From Serratia nevei (GTDB lineage: Bacteria > Pseudomonadota > Gammaproteobacteria > Enterobacterales > Enterobacteriaceae), in the NCBI RefSeq assembly GCF_037948395.1, contig NZ_CP149940.1, positions 1,240,001-1,304,000 of the forward strand: a DNA stretch of 64,000 nt, in the 5' to 3' direction. A model generated the notes under the pieces. It worked only from the letters and a program-made list of their open reading frames with translations, did not search any database and had not been told where the DNA came from. Shown piece after piece: positions 56,403 to 64,000 of this stretch (positions are counted from its first letter, which is position 1; every line of letters begins with the position of its first letter). Both the position numbers and the translations under genes were made by a program.

Positions 56403-59400
56403 TATTCATCCTTATGCATAGCGAAAGAGGGGGCAGCGGCGAGCAGAGCGTCCAGCTCCGGTTCTATCTGCGCCACTAACGCCTTTAATTTAGTATAAGC
56501 GGCGGCGGCAAGCTCGCCCCGACGTGCGGTATCCACCAGCTGCTGGCACAGCTGCGCGGCTTCCGGCAGCTGCAGCATCAGCAGGCTGCCCTTGATGCGG
56601 TGCGCCGCCTGCTCCAGGCGCGGCCAGTCGCTCGCGGCGACGGCGTCCGCGAGCCGCTGCCGGTCTTGGCGCAGCGTATCGCCGAGCGTCTGCGCCAGCC
56701 GCTGCAGCATGGCGCGATCGCCACCTGCCATTTCGGCCAGCGTTTGTCGCAGGTCAGTAAGGACTGACTTTTCTTCCTGAGCCTGCGGTTGCTGAGCCAA
56801 TACCTGGCCGATCGCCGCCAGTGAAATCGGTTTGGTCAGGAAGTGGTCGATCGCCACCAGCCCCGGCGGGATGCGGGTAAACTCCTGCACGTCTGCCGAG
56901 CAAAGCACGATGCGGCAAGGCGGGCGTTGCAGCCGCTGTTCGTCGCGGCGGATCAGTCTGGCCAGCGTCAGCCCGTCCGGGCGCGGCATGTTATAGTCGA
57001 TAAACAGCAGATCGAACGGTTGCCGGCGCTGGGCCTTCAACAGCGCATAGCCTTGTTCAAAGCGGGCGGGTTGCAGCCCGAAGTGGCGCAGCTGGCGTTC
57101 CAGCAGCAACAAATTGGTGGGGTGATCGTCGATCAGCGCGGTACGCAAGGCGGAAGACGGCAGAGCATAGGTGTGCTCCTCCTGGGCGACAGCCGGCGCC
57201 GCGCCGCTCAGCTCGACCGGTATCGCGACCTCGACGCGGGTGCCGACGCCCGGCTGCGAGTGCAGCCCGATGCGGCCGCCCATCTGTTCGACGATCTCTT
57301 TGCAGATAGACAGTCCCAAACCGGTGCCCTGCACCGAGATGCGTTGCGCGCCGCGCGCGCGGTAAAACGGTTGGAACAGCTTGCCTATCTCATCGGCGGC
57401 GATGCCGCAGCCGCTGTCGTTCACCGTTAATCGCAATTCCCCCTGCCGCTCATCTTGCGCGCGCCAGCCGATCTCGACCTGAATAGTGCCGCGCGGTGTA
57501 AACTTTATCGCGTTGTTTATCAGGTTGTTAGCCACTTGAAGTAAACGCTCACCATCAATAATCACCGCCTCAGGCAGCGCCGGATCCGCCAGCACGCTCA
57601 GCGTCAACGGGCGTTCGCCGATCAGCGGCCGGTAAAGGGCGTCGATGCGCGCTACCCAGGGGCGCAGCGCCACCGGTTTCGGCGCCAGCGTCAGCGAACC
57701 GGTTTCCAGCCGGGCGTGATCCTGCAGGTCGTTGAGTAGGTTGAGCAGCGAAGAGGCCGAGCTGTATATCACCGGCAGGCCTTCCGGCGCGGGTTGGCGT
57801 TTGAGCTCCAGCTCCAGCAGGCCGAGGATGGCGTGCATCGGCGTGCGCAGCTCGTGGCTGACGGTGGCGAGGAATTTGCTCTTCATGCGGTTTTCCGCCT
57901 CGGCGCGGCGGCGCGCGTGCTCGAGTTCTTCGCGTTCGCGTTTTTCACGGCGCTGCAGCATGAAACGGCGCAGCGTTAGCGCCAGCAGCAGCACGGTGGC
58001 GGCGGCCAGCAGTGCCAGCAACCAGGTGGTCTGCGGCGGCATACGGTTGTCATTCACCGCGTCGATAAGATTGCTGCGGTCGACGATCCACTCGTCGCGC
58101 AGCGATTGCAGGGTGTCCGCCGGGATCTGCATCAGATTCTTATCGAGGATCGCCAACAGAAGAGGTTGATCGCGGCGCACGCCGAAGGCCACCGGGTAGG
58201 GGATGTTGTTGGCGGCAAAGGCCAGCTTGATGGCGCCGGAATAGCGCGACAGCGCCAAAAAGTTGGCGGAGATGACGTTATCCACCAGCGCATCCAACTG
58301 GCCGTTGGCCAGCGCGTCGTACATCGACTTGCTGTCGGCGAAGCTGACGGTCTGCTCCTGTTCCGGTACCAGCCCCCGCGCCAAATCGCCCTGCAGCACG
58401 CCGATGCGCTTGCCGGCCAAATCGCTCCAGGTGGAAATGCCGTCGGCGTGCTGGCCAACGTAAACGCCCCACAGCGAACGGTGGATCGGCATGCTGGCGC
58501 CGTAGCGCGCCTTGACGCCGCGCGCCAGCGGCAGGGCGGCGCGGAAGCTGGCCTGGCCGGACTGCACCAGCTGATCGGCCTGCTCGGCGTTGTGCGCCCA
58601 CAGCGGTGCGAAACGCAGCCCGGTGTTTTGCGCGATGATGTTGAGAATGTCGATGGCGTAGCCGCGCGGCTGGCCGTCAGAGCCGCGGTAGGCGAACGGG
58701 AAGTTGTTCTCGATGGCGGCGTAGTACACCACGCGGTGGCTCGCCACCCAATTCTTCTCCATCGTCGTCAGGTCGGCATTGCCGGTGTCGAGGTAGCTGG
58801 GGATCTTTTTGCTCCAGCGGCTCTGCAGAGCGTTCATCAGCTCCATCGGCGCGTCGGCGATGGCGGTGTCCAGCGTGTCTATCAGCCGTGAGTCGGCGGC
58901 GGCGAACACGAAGGACAGGTTGCCCAGGTTCTCGTTGCTTTCAATCTGATAGAGCTGGCCGAGCTGCAGCTGGTCGATGATAAAGCTGGCGCTGGCCTCG
59001 TCGGCGATAAAGTAGTCGCTGCTGCCGTTGAGCAACGAGTAGACCGCCTGCAGATTGTTGTCGTAGCGCTGGATCTGCGACGCCACGGCCTGCAGAGCGC
59101 CGCCGGACTGCATGTCGGTCAGCGCGCCGATCGCGACGCGGGCGTTGGCGGAGTTGAGCATCACCGGTCGATCGTTGCTGCGATCGCGCAATACGCGCAG
59201 GTTGCTGACGTAATAGGGCTGAGAGATCGCCAGGCCGTGCAGCGCCTCACTCTGCGGGATGCCGTACAGCAGGTCGACCTTGCCATCGTGCAGCGCCTGC
59301 TCCAGCTGGGTCAGATCGGCAAAGCCGTAAATGGCGAAGCGAATACCGGTTACCTGCTGGATATAGCCGAGGTAGTCGGCGTTCAGCCCGTACAGATCGT

Positions 59401-59602
59401 CGTCCACGATGATGTTGTACGGGCTGGTGTTCTCACTGATGATGCCGATGCGCAGCGTTCGGTCGCGCCAGGGATTTTTCTCGCCGACGATCAGCATGTT
59501 CTCGGGGGTATTCAGATTGCTGACCAGCTGATAGCGCACCGGCTCCGCCGCCTGCGCCAGACCGCACCACAGGATCAGCAGCAGCAGCGCGCGGCGCATC
59601 AT
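56402..59602 (-). CDS. EvgS/BvgS-like hybrid sensor histidine kinase
   Basis: A 1066-residue unorthodox sensor. A signal peptide (about 1-18) leads to two periplasmic SBP_bac_3 (Venus-flytrap) domains, about 48-270 and 290-510. One membrane helix lies at about 525-546. The cytoplasmic part has a dimerisation domain with His583 ([14 protein letters not shown]), an ATPase domain ([14 protein letters not shown], then [18 protein letters not shown]), a receiver with Asp869 ([12 protein letters not shown]) and an HPt domain with His1001 ([12 protein letters not shown]). This is the EvgS/BvgS layout; the signal is unknown. It overlaps the response regulator stop (CCATGATG). Confidence 0.92.
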   Translation of the reverse strand: MMRRALLLLILWCGLAQAAEPVRYQLVSNLNTPENMLIVGEKNPWRDRTLRIGIISENTSPYNIIVDDDLYGLNADYLGYIQQVTGIRFAIYGFADLTQLEQALHDGKVDLLYGIPQSEALHGLAISQPYYVSNLRVLRDRSNDRPVMLNSANARVAIGALTDMQSGGALQAVASQIQRYDNNLQAVYSLLNGSSDYFIADEASASFIIDQLQLGQLYQIESNENLGNLSFVFAAADSRLIDTLDTAIADAPMELMNALQSRWSKKIPSYLDTGNADLTTMEKNWVASHRVVYYAAIENNFPFAYRGSDGQPRGYAIDILNIIAQNTGLRFAPLWAHNAEQADQLVQSGQASFRAALPLARGVKARYGASMPIHRSLWGVYVGQHADGISTWSDLAGKRIGVLQGDLARGLVPEQEQTVSFADSKSMYDALANGQLDALVDNVISANFLALSRYSGAIKLAFAANNIPYPVAFGVRRDQPLLLAILDKNLMQIPADTLQSLRDEWIVDRSNLIDAVNDNRMPPQTTWLLALLAAATVLLLALTLRRFMLQRREKREREELEHARRRAEAENRMKSKFLATVSHELRTPMHAILGLLELELKRQPAPEGLPVIYSSASSLLNLLNDLQDHARLETGSLTLAPKPVALRPWVARIDALYRPLIGERPLTLSVLADPALPEAVIIDGERLLQVANNLINNAIKFTPRGTIQVEIGWRAQDERQGELRLTVNDSGCGIAADEIGKLFQPFYRARGAQRISVQGTGLGLSICKEIVEQMGGRIGLHSQPGVGTRVEVAIPVELSGAAPAVAQEEHTYALPSSALRTALIDDHPTNLLLLERQLRHFGLQPARFEQGYALLKAQRRQPFDLLFIDYNMPRPDGLTLARLIRRDEQRLQRPPCRIVLCSADVQEFTRIPPGLVAIDHFLTKPISLAAIGQVLAQQPQAQEEKSVLTDLRQTLAEMAGGDRAMLQRLAQTLGDTLRQDRQRLADAVAASDWPRLEQAAHRIKGSLLMLQLPEAAQLCQQLVDTARRGELAAAAYTKLKALVAQIEPELDALLAAAPSFAMHKDE

Positions 59603-60204
59603 GGCGCCAGCTCTTTAAACACCGCCACCAGCTCCAGCAGGTTGCCGGCGCCGGTTTTGCGCTGGATGTTCTTCTTGTGCGTGCTGACGGTCTTGTTGCT
59701 GATGTGCAGCCGATCGGCGATCTGCAGGTTGGACAGCCCCTGGCTCAGCAAGCCCAGCACTTCGAGCTCTTTGGGAGTGAGCAGCCCACCGTCCGCCGTC
59801 GGCGCTTCTTCGGCCAGCGCGGCGGCGGGGAAGTGGGTTTCACCGTCCAGCACCTGCTCAATCGCCTGTACCAACTCTGCCAACGAGCTGCCTTTATTGA
59901 CGAAACCGTTGGCTCCGGCGGCATGGGCCATGCGCGCATAGACCTCGGCCTCCTGCGCGGTATAGATCAGGATCGGCTGCTGCGGGTAGCGGCGGCGGAT
60001 TTTTTTCAACAGCTGCAGCCCGTCGACCTGCGGCAGGCCGATATCCAGGATCACCAGGCCGAAAGCGGCCTCGGCCAGCAGGGCCAGCGCCTGGACGTCG
60101 TCCTGCGCCGCCTGCAGGCGGTAGGAGCGGGATGATTTCATTAGCGCCGCTTCCAGTGCGACATGAACCACCGGGTGGTCATCAACTAATAACAGAGAGG
60201 GCAT
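59599..60204 (-). CDS. EvgA/BvgA-like LuxR-type response regulator
   Basis: A 201-residue NarL/FixJ-family regulator. The receiver has the acidic pocket LLVDDHPVVH, phosphoacceptor Asp54 (LVILDIGLPQVDGL) and Lys in NGFVNKGSS. The C-terminal LuxR helix-turn-helix is in LTPKELEVLGLLSQGLSNLQ and continues IADRLHISNKTVSTHKKNIQ. The start at MPSLLLVDDHP is chosen by family; the frame continues 27 codons upstream. It precedes and overlaps the hybrid kinase, forming the usual pair, and is divergent from aroG. Its targets are not evident. Confidence 0.9.
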   Translation of the reverse strand: MPSLLLVDDHPVVHVALEAALMKSSRSYRLQAAQDDVQALALLAEAAFGLVILDIGLPQVDGLQLLKKIRRRYPQQPILIYTAQEAEVYARMAHAAGANGFVNKGSSLAELVQAIEQVLDGETHFPAAALAEEAPTADGGLLTPKELEVLGLLSQGLSNLQIADRLHISNKTVSTHKKNIQRKTGAGNLLELVAVFKELAP

Positions 60205-60416
60205 GTTCAACTCGGGTCGCTTTATATTCCGATCGCTAGCATAGCGAAAAAGGAGGCTCTGCGCTCCCCTGATGAAACAGCACAATCTGCTGTTAATTTG
60301 GCGGTTCCAGCGGAGGGGGGCAAAGGTGATTTACAGCGCCATTCCCACAGGCTAGATTGTTGGGATCTACACCGTTACGCACTGCGAAATACCCCTCGAT
60401 ACCGAATGGAAAAGCT

Positions 60417-61469
60417 ATGAATTACCAAAACGACGATTTACGCATTAATGATATTAAGGAACTCCTGCCGCCGGTGGCTTTGCTGGAGAAATTCCCGGCC
60501 ACTGAACGCGCAGCAAAGACGGTGTCCCAGGCCCGCAGCGCAATTCACAATATCCTCCGCGGCAGCGACGATCGCCTGCTGGTGGTGATTGGCCCTTGCT
60601 CTATCCACGATACCCAAGCCGCCAAAGAGTACGCGGGGCGCCTGCTGGCGCTGCGTGAAGAACTGAAGGGCGAGCTGGAAGTGGTCATGCGCGTATACTT
60701 CGAAAAACCGCGCACCACCGTGGGCTGGAAAGGCCTGATCAACGATCCGCAGATGGACAACAGCTTCAACATCAACGACGGCCTGCGCCTGGCGCGCAAG
60801 CTGCTGGTGGAGATCAACGACAGCGGCCTGCCGGCCGCGGGCGAATTCCTCGACATGATCACGCCGCAGTACCTGGCGGATCTGATGAGCTGGGGCGCCA
60901 TCGGCGCGCGCACCACGGAATCGCAGGTGCACCGCGAGCTGGCCTCCGGCCTCTCATGCCCGGTCGGCTTCAAGAACGGCACCGACGGCACCATCAAGGT
61001 GGCGATCGACGCCATCAACGCCGCCGGCGCGCCGCACTGTTTCCTGTCGGTAACCAAGTGGGGCCACTCGGCTATCGTTAACACCAGCGGCAACGGCGAC
61101 TGTCACATTATTCTGCGCGGCGGCAAAGAGCCGAACTACAGCGCGGCGCACGTGAAGGACGTCAAAGCCGGCCTGAGCAAAGCCGGGCTGCCGGCGCAGG
61201 TGATGATCGATTTCAGCCATGCCAACAGCAGCAAACAGTTCAAAAAGCAGATGGACGTGAGCGCTGACGTTTGCGGGCAGATTAGCGGCGGTGAAAAAGC
61301 GATCATCGGCGTGATGATCGAAAGCCACCTGGTGGAAGGCAACCAGAACCTTGAAAGCGGCGAACCGCTGGTTTACGGCAAGAGCGTGACCGACGGCTGC
61401 ATCGGCTGGCAGGACACCGAAACCGTGCTGCGCGATCTGGCGGCGGCGGTGAAAGCGCGCCGCGGATAA
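60417..61469 (+). CDS. aroG: 3-deoxy-7-phosphoheptulonate synthase, Phe-sensitive type
   Basis: A 350-residue DAHP synthase, the length of E. coli AroG, making the first shikimate intermediate from PEP and erythrose-4-phosphate. The active-site motifs VVIGPCSIHD, MRVYFEKPRTTVGWKGL and the metal-binding DFSHANSSKQ are intact. The segment GEFLDMITPQYLADL contains Asp and Pro at the positions tied to Phe feedback inhibition in AroG. The start is the ATG encoding MNYQNDDLRIND with GGAAAAGCT before it. I found only a weak half-site resembling a TyrR box upstream. Confidence 0.96.
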   Translation: MNYQNDDLRINDIKELLPPVALLEKFPATERAAKTVSQARSAIHNILRGSDDRLLVVIGPCSIHDTQAAKEYAGRLLALREELKGELEVVMRVYFEKPRTTVGWKGLINDPQMDNSFNINDGLRLARKLLVEINDSGLPAAGEFLDMITPQYLADLMSWGAIGARTTESQVHRELASGLSCPVGFKNGTDGTIKVAIDAINAAGAPHCFLSVTKWGHSAIVNTSGNGDCHIILRGGKEPNYSAAHVKDVKAGLSKAGLPAQVMIDFSHANSSKQFKKQMDVSADVCGQISGGEKAIIGVMIESHLVEGNQNLESGEPLVYGKSVTDGCIGWQDTETVLRDLAAAVKARRG

Positions 61470-61481
61470 TCGCTAAAATGA

Positions 61482-61510
61482 CAAGGGCCTGGCAGCCGGG
61501 CCCTTGTTTT
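61482..61510 (+). terminator. aroG terminator
   Basis: Stem CAAGGGCC/GGGCCCTTG with a short loop followed by TTTT, 12 bp after the aroG stop. Confidence 0.85.
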
Positions 61511-61622
61511 ATCCTTGTCATTGCACCTCTATATATCCCACTCATTTAAGGCTTACAATTAATAGGCCAATGAAATCATTAAGCGACCTCCTTCGCATTA
61601 TTCCTATTTAATAAAAGAATAA

Positions 61623-61652
61623 TTGTCACTGCTCATGGCATTGTGCTTATAT
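61623..61652 (+). promoter_or_regulatory. Candidate promoter of the DUF898 gene
   Basis: -35 TTGTCA and -10 TTATAT with an 18-bp spacer in an AT-rich stretch, about 50 bp before the start. Confidence 0.5.
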
Positions 61653-61675
61653 AAGACGCTTTTTTATTCCACAAA

Positions 61676-61698
61676 CCCCGCATGACAAATAAGCGGGG
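61676..61698 (+). promoter_or_regulatory. Hairpin covering the ribosome site of the DUF898 gene
   Basis: CCCCGC (61676-61681) pairs with GCGGGG (61693-61698). The right arm includes most of the SD GGGGAG used by the start at 61705. It may limit translation unless melted, or favour the downstream ATG at 61735. Confidence 0.45.
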
Positions 61699-61704
61699 AG
61701 TGGT

Positions 61705-62925
61705 ATGACCTATTCCTTTCAGGACGAAAGAATTATGACAAGCAATATCTCGCAGCCGCTGGGGCTGCACCGGATTAAATTCCATGGGAAAGGCGGCGAG
61801 TACTTCGCTATTTGGTTAGTCAATGCATTATTGACCATCGTGACCCTGGGCATCTATTCCGCCTGGGCGACGGTGCGTCGTCGCCGCTATTTTTACGGCA
61901 ACACGGAATTGGACGGCGATCGTTTCGATTACCATGCGCAGCCGCTGCAAATTCTGAAAGGGCGGCTGTTGGTGATCGGCGGTATCATCGTGTTTTATAT
62001 CCTGCTGGCGGTGGCGCCGCTGCTGGGGCTGCTGGCCTTATTGGTGTTGCTTGCCCTGCTGCCATGGGTGGTGATTCGCAGCTGGCGCTACAATGCGATT
62101 ATGTCGAGCTATCGCGGCGTGCGTTTTAATTATGTTTGCCGCACCGGGCGCGCTTATTGGGCGCTACTGTTCTGCCCGCTATTACTGATTATCGGGCTTT
62201 ATGTCGGCTTAATCATTTTGCTCAGTATTGGCAGCAGCTTTGACAGCATTAACGCCATCGGCCTGATGCTGGTGTTGACGCTGCTGTTGGCCGTGCCGGC
62301 ATTCGCCGCCGTCAACGGTATTATTAGCGCGCTGCAGCACGATCTGTACGTTAATAATCTGTTCTTCGGCCGCACGCCGTTTATTGCCGAGCTGAAAAAG
62401 TCGGCCTTTATCAAATTTGCCTTGATCGGCCTGCTCATTTTCCTGCCGTTTATGTTGGCGGCGCTGGTGTGTATGGGGTCGTTCATGCTGTCGCTGTACC
62501 AAATGGTATTGATGGGCATACTGACGGATGAAACCGCCGACTTGCTGGTGTTGGAGAATATTGGCAGCCTGCTGCTGATGATGGTGGTATTGCTGGTTGG
62601 CGCCTTGATTGCCGGCAGCTACCAGATTGTCGCCCAACGCAACTATCTGTATAACCAGGCGACGCTGAACGGCAACGTTAAACTGCGTTCTTCCATGCAG
62701 ACACTGCCGTATATGGGGCTGTTGATCACCAATACCCTGATCACGCTGTTCTCGCTCGGCTTTGCTGCGCCGGTGGCGGAAGTGCGTCACGCCCGTTATC
62801 TGGCGGAGTGCACGGCGGTTGAAGGCGATCTGGCATTGCTGGACATTGCGGCACATCAGGAAACTGCCAACAGCGCGGTGGCCGAAGAAGCAGTGCAGGC
62901 GCTGGATCTGGGCGGCAGCTTCTGA
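61705..62925 (+). CDS. YjgN-family (DUF898) multipass membrane protein
   Basis: A 406-residue inner-membrane protein of the DUF898/YjgN family, about eight to ten helices. The family signature appears twice: near the N-terminus (HGKGGEYFAIWLVNALLTIV then GIYSAWATVRRRRYFYGNTE) and again near the C-terminus (LLITNTLITLFSLGFAAPVAEVRHARY, within 340-370). Function unknown. The ATG at 61705 has GGGGAG five bases upstream; one at 61735 (MTSNISQ) has AGGA ten bases away and is the alternative. An M48 protease gene follows after 7 bp. Confidence 0.87.
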   Translation: MTYSFQDERIMTSNISQPLGLHRIKFHGKGGEYFAIWLVNALLTIVTLGIYSAWATVRRRRYFYGNTELDGDRFDYHAQPLQILKGRLLVIGGIIVFYILLAVAPLLGLLALLVLLALLPWVVIRSWRYNAIMSSYRGVRFNYVCRTGRAYWALLFCPLLLIIGLYVGLIILLSIGSSFDSINAIGLMLVLTLLLAVPAFAAVNGIISALQHDLYVNNLFFGRTPFIAELKKSAFIKFALIGLLIFLPFMLAALVCMGSFMLSLYQMVLMGILTDETADLLVLENIGSLLLMMVVLLVGALIAGSYQIVAQRNYLYNQATLNGNVKLRSSMQTLPYMGLLITNTLITLFSLGFAAPVAEVRHARYLAECTAVEGDLALLDIAAHQETANSAVAEEAVQALDLGGSF

Positions 62926-62932
62926 GGCGCCA

Positions 62933-63976
62933 ATGATCCTCGAGGGTGCCTATCAGTTGCCGGGGCGGGCCGCACGTGAGGCGGCTCGCCTGCTGGTGAA
63001 CGAAAGCGGCGAGGGCGTGATGCTGCAACGGCAGGATGAGCAACGTTACATCCCCTTGGCGGACATCACCGTCTCTGCGGCGCTGGGCAATATTCCGCTG
63101 ACGCTGACCTTTAAGGACGGCGCGCGCTTTGTGCCGGACGACGACGCGGCGTTTCGCCGCTGGTTCTATCAGCGCCGTTCGCCGGGCTGGGTGCATCGCC
63201 TGGAACGCCACAAACGCGGCGTCGCTCTGGCGCTGCTGATGACGCTGCTGGCGGTCGTGGCCTACGTTTACGTCGTGCTGCCGTGGGCGAGCAGCGAGAT
63301 CGCCATGCGCATCCCCACCTCGGTGGAACAGACGCTGGGCGAACACACGCAGACGTTTTTAAGCCAGAGCGGCTTCAAGCCTTCTGCACTCCCGGCCGAG
63401 CGGCAGCGGGCGTTGCAGCAGCTGTTCCGGCAGGTGATGCCGGCCGAAATGCGTGAGGCGCGTACGCCGCTGTCGTTGAAGCTGATGGCGGTGCCCGGTG
63501 CGCCGAACGCCTTTATGTTGCCGGACGGCACGCTGGTGCTCAGCGATAGTCTGGTCGCCCTGGCGAAAAACGACGATGGGCTGGCGGCAGTCATGTTGCA
63601 TGAGATGGGGCACCACGCTCATCGCCACCCAATGCGCATGCTGGTGCGTTCGTCGCTGGTGGCGTTGACGCTGATGTGGATGACCGGTGACGTCAGCGGC
63701 ATCGGCGATACGCTGCTGCAGTCTGCGTCCTTCGTGAATGAGATGCAGTTTTCCCGCGGGATGGAGCGCGAGGCGGATGCGTTCGCGATAGCGCAAATGC
63801 AGCGACAGGGGCGTTCGCTGGCGCAAATGGCAGCGATCTATCGCGCGTTGGCGCAGGCGCCTGAACGAGAACAGGCCGATGACTGGGCGCTGCCGGCCTG
63901 GCTCAGCACCCACCCGGCGATGCAGGAACGGCTGGACGCGGTGAACGAGGCGATGGCGCAGCAGCCGCCACAGTAA
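62933..63976 (+). CDS. M48-family membrane metalloprotease
   Basis: A 347-residue protein. An N-terminal soluble domain (about 1-85, starting MILEGAYQLPGRAAREAARL) precedes one membrane helix (about 98-120). The M48 peptidase domain follows, with zinc motif HEMGHHAHRH near 222 and the third ligand in MEREADAFAIAQM. PGAPNAFMLPDGTLVLSDSL is the usual upstream edge strand. It may act on membrane or periplasmic proteins; no substrate is known. GAGG lies five bases before the ATG. It follows the DUF898 gene by 7 bp and is probably cotranscribed. Confidence 0.88.
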   Translation: MILEGAYQLPGRAAREAARLLVNESGEGVMLQRQDEQRYIPLADITVSAALGNIPLTLTFKDGARFVPDDDAAFRRWFYQRRSPGWVHRLERHKRGVALALLMTLLAVVAYVYVVLPWASSEIAMRIPTSVEQTLGEHTQTFLSQSGFKPSALPAERQRALQQLFRQVMPAEMREARTPLSLKLMAVPGAPNAFMLPDGTLVLSDSLVALAKNDDGLAAVMLHEMGHHAHRHPMRMLVRSSLVALTLMWMTGDVSGIGDTLLQSASFVNEMQFSRGMEREADAFAIAQMQRQGRSLAQMAAIYRALAQAPEREQADDWALPAWLSTHPAMQERLDAVNEAMAQQPPQ

Positions 63977-63983
63977 TCAGTAA

Positions 63984-64000
63984 TAAAAAAGCCCCCGGTT
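63984..64000 (+). terminator. Partial terminator at the window edge
   Basis: AAAAAAGCCCCCGGTT is the left half of what looks like an intrinsic terminator, 8 bp after the protease gene; the right half is outside the window. Confidence 0.5.

Noticed and set aside
60205..60416. TyrR box upstream of aroG
   Set aside because: Only a half-site (ATTTACA) is present; no paired TGTAAA at the right distance.

Overview
The window reads as chromosome of a Serratia, most likely S. marcescens or a close relative. The main reasons are an 885-residue periplasmic chitobiase of the S. marcescens type behind a ChiQ-like lipoprotein, high GC in coding DNA, and gene order that follows the E. coli fur-to-aroG region with Serratia-type insertions. 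No phage, insertion sequence or CRISPR array was seen; this is mostly core chromosome.

Layout. 0-3 kb: the end of a chitin-uptake operon (chiQ, ctb). 3.2-6.2 kb: fur, fldA, ybfE and ybfF on the minus strand. 6.4-9.8 kb: seqA, pgm, then a PadR-family repressor gene and a DUF3861 gene behind a cluster of operator-like palindromes. 9.8-17.8 kb: the kdpFABCDE potassium operon on the minus strand with a recognisable KdpE site. 18.2-22.7 kb: ybfA, a two-domain tRNA 4-thiouridine desulfidase (RudS-type), photolyase phrB, an exported class II cyclic-nucleotide phosphodiesterase, and ybgI. 22.8-28.5 kb: a 5-oxoproline operon (pxpB, pxpC, pxpA, a DUF969/DUF979 membrane pair, pcp) ending in nei. 28.5-40.4 kb: TCA-cycle genes, gltA divergent from sdhCDAB-sucABCD. 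40.4-46.1 kb: a periplasmic 5'-nucleotidase, then cydABX-ybgE. 46.2-51.9 kb: the ybgC-tolQRAB-pal-cpoB envelope operon. 52.0-53.3 kb: six tRNA genes (Lys-Val-Lys-Lys-Val-Lys) with unusual tail repeats. 53.6-61.5 kb: nadA-pnuC, zitB, an EvgAS/BvgAS-like two-component pair, and aroG. 61.7-64.0 kb: a DUF898 membrane protein and an M48 metalloprotease.

The most striking signal is in and after the tRNA operon. A 113-nt structured element occurs three times (52330-52442, 52962-53074, 53162-53274). Each copy ends in the last 15 nt or so of tRNA-Lys and can be closed by a 10-bp stem against that tRNA-derived end, around a row of small hairpins whose stems change in a compensated way between copies. 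Two copies lie in 199/200-bp tandem units that each carry their own terminator. This is like the E. coli tyrT (rtT) repeats in plan but is built on tRNA-Lys. Other points worth checking are the triple PadR operator, long inverted repeats flanking the sdh operon, hairpins that cover the ribosome binding sites of kdpF and the DUF898 gene, and the DUF969/DUF979 pair as a candidate 5-oxoproline transporter.
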